Below the pieces are notes generated by a model. The model did not search any database and was not told the origin of the DNA. It was given only the letters and a program-made list of their open reading frames with translations. Both the position numbers and the translations under genes were made by a program. A stretch of DNA of 9,622 nt from the NCBI GenBank assembly GCA_937873545.1, contig CALMWI010000026.1, positions 1 through 9,622 on the forward strand, read 5' to 3'. Shown one piece after another: positions 6,693-9,622 of this stretch. Every line of letters begins with the position of its first letter. Within the stretch, counting starts at the first letter, position 1. The stretch is from an uncultured bacterium (GTDB taxonomy: Bacteria; UBA4055).

Positions 6693-9074
6693 TTACTTGA
6701 GAAATCTGTCGAGCCATTCGCATATTTCCGCAAGAACATGCAGATTCGATTCGCGAGCTTCGTATCCGTGGCCTTCATAAGGTAAAATAACAAGGCGTGC
6801 ATTTCCGCCGTTGCCTTTAATTGCCGCATACATTCTTTCCGACTGCATAGGATAAGTACCAGGATTATCGTCATCGGCTCCATGGATCAGTAGGAGAGGT
6901 GTTTTTATCATTTCCGCATTCGAGAAAGGGGAAGCCTTCTGGTAAAATTCTTTAGCCTGCCAGTAGGTTCTTTCTTCAGATTGAAACCCGAACGGGGTGA
7001 GCGTTCTGTTATACGCTCCGCTGTTGGCGATGCCGGCTTTAAAATAATCCGTATATGCAAGCAGGTTGGCGGTCATGAAAGCGCCATAGCTGTGACCTCC
7101 TACCGCCACCTTCGTTCTGTCTATCATGCCGAGTGAATCAAGATGATCTATGGCAGCCAGCGCATTCATTTTTATCTGTTCTATGAAGGTATCATTTCTT
7201 TGCTGAATATTTCCGACGATAGGCATGGAGGCATTGTCGAGCACTATATATCCGTGCAGAGCAAGATATTTTACAGATGCTCCCCAGAATCTTGTAAAAG
7301 AATAATTCGAGCCTGTTATCTGACCTGCTGTACTTAACTCGACAAATTCTTTCGGATAAGCCCAGATTATAAGCGGATACTTTTTTTCTTTGTCGTAATC
7401 CGGCGGGAGATATAATTTTCCGCTGAGAGTTATGGAATCTTTTCTCCGATAAGTTATCAGCTCCGTTTTAATCTTTCGTATAATAAGCGCATGATCAGTA
7501 TTTGTAGTGATCTGTAATCTTGATCCTGTATTATTATCTGTGACAAAATAGTTTCGCGGTTCATAAGGCGTTTCCCGTGTAATGCAAATTCTGTTGATGT
7601 CAGAACCGGTAAATCCAACAAAATTCTCATAGCTTTTATCGGCACATTTAAAAATAACTGTTTTTTTGCCGTCCTTTAGTGAAAACTTGTGCAGGAATGG
7701 AAAATTTCCGGTCTCAGAATATCCCTGACCGTAGAGAAATGCGGAGCCGTCTTTTACTTTTATCACTTTATAACCGTTCGGCAGCCTTGTCGTGACAAAT
7801 TCACCTGGATCTTCATATTTTTCGTTCTCGCTACGCGTAAAAAGCATTTTATCGCCTGTCGAACCGTCATAAGAACCGTAATATGTGCTCATCCACTCAT
7901 TGTCCCGGTCATAATCTAAATATACTAATCTTCCTTTCTCATTGGTAAAACCAGAGACATATCCGCGGTTCTTTGTCTTAAGAAACAATTTCGGATCTTT
8001 ATCGAAGGGCGAACATAATTTGTAAAAGCTGTCCCTGTAAGGAACTGTTTTTTTTGGATCCCCGTCATCCTTGGCGACTATCCAGCACAATGTTGAGTTT
8101 TCGGTCGGGATCCATTCAGGCGATCTGATACCGGTTTCTACTCCTCCGATAGGTATTTCATCCTGAACAGGCTTCGTAACTAAGTTTATTATTTCATTTC
8201 CGTTGGAATTTAGGATAAGATAGCTGTATCCGAACCTTGAGTAAGGTAATGTGAAAGAGTAAGGTTTGTTCACAATTCTGACTAGAAAATATTTTCCGTC
8301 AGGCGACTGGATAAAAGATCTGTAAACCGCGGGTTTTCCTAAAACGGTTTCATTTCCGGTCATGATATCCAGCTTAGCGAACCTGCTTGTAAAGTAATAA
8401 TCGAACAGCTTTATGTCGAACTGGGTCTCGAGCAGGTTGGAATAAGTTCTCAGCTGAGCTGTCTTGCCGAAGCTCTCTTCTGACTTGGGAGCTATATCAG
8501 CAACGGATTTGACAGGCGCAGGCTCATTCTCATAAAATATCCTTGGAATTATCAGCGATCTGGAGTCAACGCTCCACTTTATCAGAAGCCCGGCGAAAGC
8601 CATATTTACTTTTCTGCTGTCTTTGAATACCATGATTCCGGATTTAAGATCAATTACTCTCAGATAAACGCCGTTTTCCAGCTGGGATAGATAAGCCAGA
8701 TATTTTCTGTCGGGCGAAACTTCAAAATCAACTATTCTGTTGTCTTCTCTTGGAGTAAGATCTATCCTTTCGTCAGTCTTTAGATTGATAAGTTTTAAAT
8801 ATAGTTTGGGATAGCTGATCTTTTCTGAATGAATTCTAGGCAGAATTATTTGTCCGGCAAGTGAAAGTCTTTCCTGAGACAGACTCTCAAGGCTTTCATA
8901 CCTTTCATAAGTATATTCGATCGCATAATCAGTGCCTTCGACAAGTGTCAAAAACTGCTCATTGGGTGCCTCAAAAACATTCAGGATGTCTTCAGGCGGC
9001 AATTTATAGCCTTCAGCGAATGTGCAGACTGTAATTGCGGTTAAAAGAAGCAGGGCAGAGGTAATTGATTTCAT
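6693..9074 (-). CDS. Exported S9-family serine peptidase, glutamyl endopeptidase-like (S9D)
   Basis: 793 residues. An N-terminal signal peptide (about 1-20, MKSITSALLLLTAITVCTFA) implies export. Mature residues starting GYKLPPEDILNVFEAP resemble the conserved opening of S9D/chloroplast glutamyl endopeptidase-like enzymes, as does LAGQIILPR. Residues about 60-500 should form the beta-propeller that gates the active site (SPDRKYLAYLS, SPDGKYFLVRI). The C-terminal alpha/beta hydrolase (about 540-793) has the complete triad: Ser662 in GGHSYGAF, Asp735 in HGADDDNPGT and His769 in EGHGYEARES. The stretch NPGTYPMQSERMYAAIKGNGG is especially S9D-like. It probably cleaves peptides in the periplasm or outside the cell; Glu specificity is inferred from subfamily resemblance only. 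The ATG has AAAGGA at 9083-9088, 8 nt upstream, and a strong promoter at 9101-9129. It is transcribed divergently from the AAA ATPase gene and lies upstream of the TPR gene. Other S9 oligopeptidases (S9C, DPP-like) are the alternative. Confidence 0.93.
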   Translation of the reverse strand: MKSITSALLLLTAITVCTFAEGYKLPPEDILNVFEAPNEQFLTLVEGTDYAIEYTYERYESLESLSQERLSLAGQIILPRIHSEKISYPKLYLKLINLKTDERIDLTPREDNRIVDFEVSPDRKYLAYLSQLENGVYLRVIDLKSGIMVFKDSRKVNMAFAGLLIKWSVDSRSLIIPRIFYENEPAPVKSVADIAPKSEESFGKTAQLRTYSNLLETQFDIKLFDYYFTSRFAKLDIMTGNETVLGKPAVYRSFIQSPDGKYFLVRIVNKPYSFTLPYSRFGYSYLILNSNGNEIINLVTKPVQDEIPIGGVETGIRSPEWIPTENSTLCWIVAKDDGDPKKTVPYRDSFYKLCSPFDKDPKLFLKTKNRGYVSGFTNEKGRLVYLDYDRDNEWMSTYYGSYDGSTGDKMLFTRSENEKYEDPGEFVTTRLPNGYKVIKVKDGSAFLYGQGYSETGNFPFLHKFSLKDGKKTVIFKCADKSYENFVGFTGSDINRICITRETPYEPRNYFVTDNNTGSRLQITTNTDHALIIRKIKTELITYRRKDSITLSGKLYLPPDYDKEKKYPLIIWAYPKEFVELSTAGQITGSNYSFTRFWGASVKYLALHGYIVLDNASMPIVGNIQQRNDTFIEQIKMNALAAIDHLDSLGMIDRTKVAVGGHSYGAFMTANLLAYTDYFKAGIANSGAYNRTLTPFGFQSEERTYWQAKEFYQKASPFSNAEMIKTPLLLIHGADDDNPGTYPMQSERMYAAIKGNGGNARLVILPYEGHGYEARESNLHVLAEICEWLDRFLK

Positions 9075-9100
9075 GTAGGCTATCCTTTGAATGAACTATA

Positions 9101-9129
9101 ATTATAACGAAAAAATGTTTTCTAATCAA
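9101..9129 (-). promoter_or_regulatory. Strong sigma70-type promoter for the S9 peptidase gene
   Basis: On the minus strand TTGATT (9129-9124), a 17-bp spacer and a perfect TATAAT (9106-9101) precede the peptidase ATG at 9074. Transcription is predicted to start near 9094, leaving a leader of about 20 nt that contains the AAAGGA ribosome site. This is the best promoter match in the window. Its sigma70 form is unlike the TTTG/TAnnTTTG pattern of Bacteroidota. Confidence 0.65.
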
Positions 9130-9183
9130 GTAATTTAGAAAGTAGAAAATGTTGGATATACAGAAGATAAGTAGATTTAGATA

Positions 9184-9266
9184 ATCCTTGGATTTTATCA
9201 CAAAATAACAAAAAATATCCTTGGATTTTGTCAGAAATATCATTATATTAACCTTGGATATTGACA
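9184..9266 (+). repeat. Three 17-bp direct repeats at exact 33-bp period upstream of the ATPase gene
   Basis: Copies start at 9184 (ATCCTTGGATTTTATCA), 9217 (ATCCTTGGATTTTGTCA) and 9250 (AACCTTGGATATTGACA), separated by 16-bp AT-rich spacers that are not conserved. Copies 1 and 2 differ at one base; copy 3 differs from copy 2 at three. The core ATCC-TT-GGAT is an interrupted palindrome in copies 1 and 2. A 33-bp period is close to three helical turns, placing every copy on the same face of the DNA, as expected for a phased protein-binding array. The last copy ends 14 bp before the ATPase start codon. It is too short and too close to a gene start to be a CRISPR array. Confidence 0.8.
9221..9249 (+). 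promoter_or_regulatory. Putative promoter of the AAA ATPase gene, embedded in the repeat array
   Basis: TTGGAT (9221-9226), inside repeat 2, is followed after exactly 17 bp by TATATT (9244-9249). The predicted start site is near 9256, inside repeat 3, leaving a leader of about 25 nt with the GAGG ribosome site at 9272-9275, 5 nt before ATG 9281. A protein bound to repeats 2 and 3 would cover both the -35 and the start site, which suggests repression. The region is AT-rich and the -35 is only a moderate match, so this is provisional. Confidence 0.45.
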
Positions 9267-9280
9267 AAAACGAGGCAAAA

Positions 9281-9622
9281 ATGATAAAAAGAGATATTTA
9301 CAATAATTTACTTGAATGGAAAAACGAAGACGGAAGAAAACCGCTACTGCTTCGAGGAGCAAGACAGATAGGCAAAACTTATCTGATCGAGCAGTTCGGT
9401 AAGAGCGAGTTTGAGAATATTGTTGTTTTGAATTTGGAAAAGAATCTGGAATATGAAAAATTCTTTACTTCTCTTGATCCGAAGGATATGATAGAGAAAA
9501 TTGTTTTTTCTACCCGCGAAAAGATCAAACCAGGTAAGACTCTTCTTTTTATTGACGAGATACAAAACTGTCCAAGAGCTATCGTTGCTTTAAGATATTT
9601 TTACGAAGAAATGACGGAACTT
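9281..9622 (+). CDS. AAA ATPase, AAA_14/DUF4143-type, N-terminal part (3' end cut by window)
   Basis: An open frame runs from ATG 9281 to the window end: 114 residues with no stop. The start MIKRDIYNNLLEWKNEDGRKPLL is followed by a Walker A motif, GARQIGKT (26-33, Lys32 and Thr33), and a Walker B motif, LLFIDEIQNCP (88-98, Asp92-Glu93). The phrases LLLRGARQIGKTYL and FIDEIQ are typical of ATP-binding proteins of about 400 residues that carry AAA_14 followed by a DUF4143 domain, but the DUF4143 part lies beyond the window. Such genes often occur in many copies per genome, and their cellular role is poorly defined. GAGG at 9272-9275 supports the start. It is divergent from the peptidase gene, and its upstream region is the repeat array. 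Confidence 0.88.
   Translation, partial: MIKRDIYNNLLEWKNEDGRKPLLLRGARQIGKTYLIEQFGKSEFENIVVLNLEKNLEYEKFFTSLDPKDMIEKIVFSTREKIKPGKTLLFIDEIQNCPRAIVALRYFYEEMTEL

Noticed and set aside
9024..9074. Lipoprotein signal on the S9 peptidase (Cys17)
   Set aside because: The residues before Cys17 (AITV) do not fit a lipobox, and an ordinary signal-peptidase site after Ala20 is more plausible.
9151..9165. Possible fourth, degenerate repeat copy (GTTGGATATACAGA) upstream of the array
   Set aside because: It shares TTGGATAT with copy 3 but is shifted 3 bp out of the 33-bp register and lacks the CC of the core; chance similarity in AT-rich DNA is more likely.
9184..9266. Repeat array as a mini CRISPR
   Set aside because: 17-bp repeats with 16-bp AT-rich spacers are too short for CRISPR, there are no cas genes, and the array sits directly on a gene start.
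9261..9266. Perfect TTGACA as a -35 element on the + strand
   Set aside because: It is only 14 bp from the ATPase start codon, so its -10 would fall inside the coding region. It is better read as part of repeat 3.
9344..9565. 73-codon minus-strand frame
   Set aside because: It is antisense to the AAA ATPase, which has clear Walker A and B motifs in the + frame; no independent support.

Overview
The window is about 9.6 kb of AT-rich, gene-dense bacterial DNA holding eight genes: six complete, and one cut at each edge. Several clues point to a Gram-negative-type bacterium of the broad FCB/Fibrobacterota-Cloacimonadota-Delongbacteria kind: an alternative GlmU-like nucleotidyltransferase/acyltransferase, a long S41 peptidase, an exported S9D-like peptidase, and an AAA ATPase of the type often joined to DUF4143. 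Genes have clear purine-rich Shine-Dalgarno sites, and the intergenic promoters look sigma70-like (TTGAAA/TTGATT, 17 bp, TACTAT/TATAAT). Both features argue against a typical Bacteroidota genome. The phylum assignment is inference only.

Positions 1-5618 (+ strand) form one tight transcription unit: the end of rodA (SEDS peptidoglycan polymerase), the GlmU-like enzyme, an S41 C-terminal processing peptidase, a receiver-domain response regulator with an unrecognised C-terminal half containing four regularly spaced cysteines, and a PfkB-family kinase. Gaps are 12, 3 and 10 bp, then a 4-bp ATGA overlap. The first three genes suggest an envelope or cell-wall theme (UDP-sugar precursor, polymerisation, envelope proteolysis). 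The response regulator and kinase may add regulation or sugar/nucleoside metabolism.

Positions 5604-9074 (- strand) hold two exported proteins: a large S9 serine peptidase (S9D, glutamyl-endopeptidase-like, catalytic triad visible) and, downstream, a TPR protein. Each has its own good promoter. The TPR gene converges on the kinase gene and overlaps its 3' end by 15 bp.

Positions 9075-9280 form a divergent intergenic region. It has a strong promoter reading left into the peptidase gene and, reading right, three 17-bp repeats at an exact 33-bp period in front of a truncated AAA ATPase gene. A putative promoter for the ATPase is threaded through the repeats, with its -35 in repeat 2 and its likely start site in repeat 3. 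This is the least ordinary non-coding element in the window and looks like a phased operator array.
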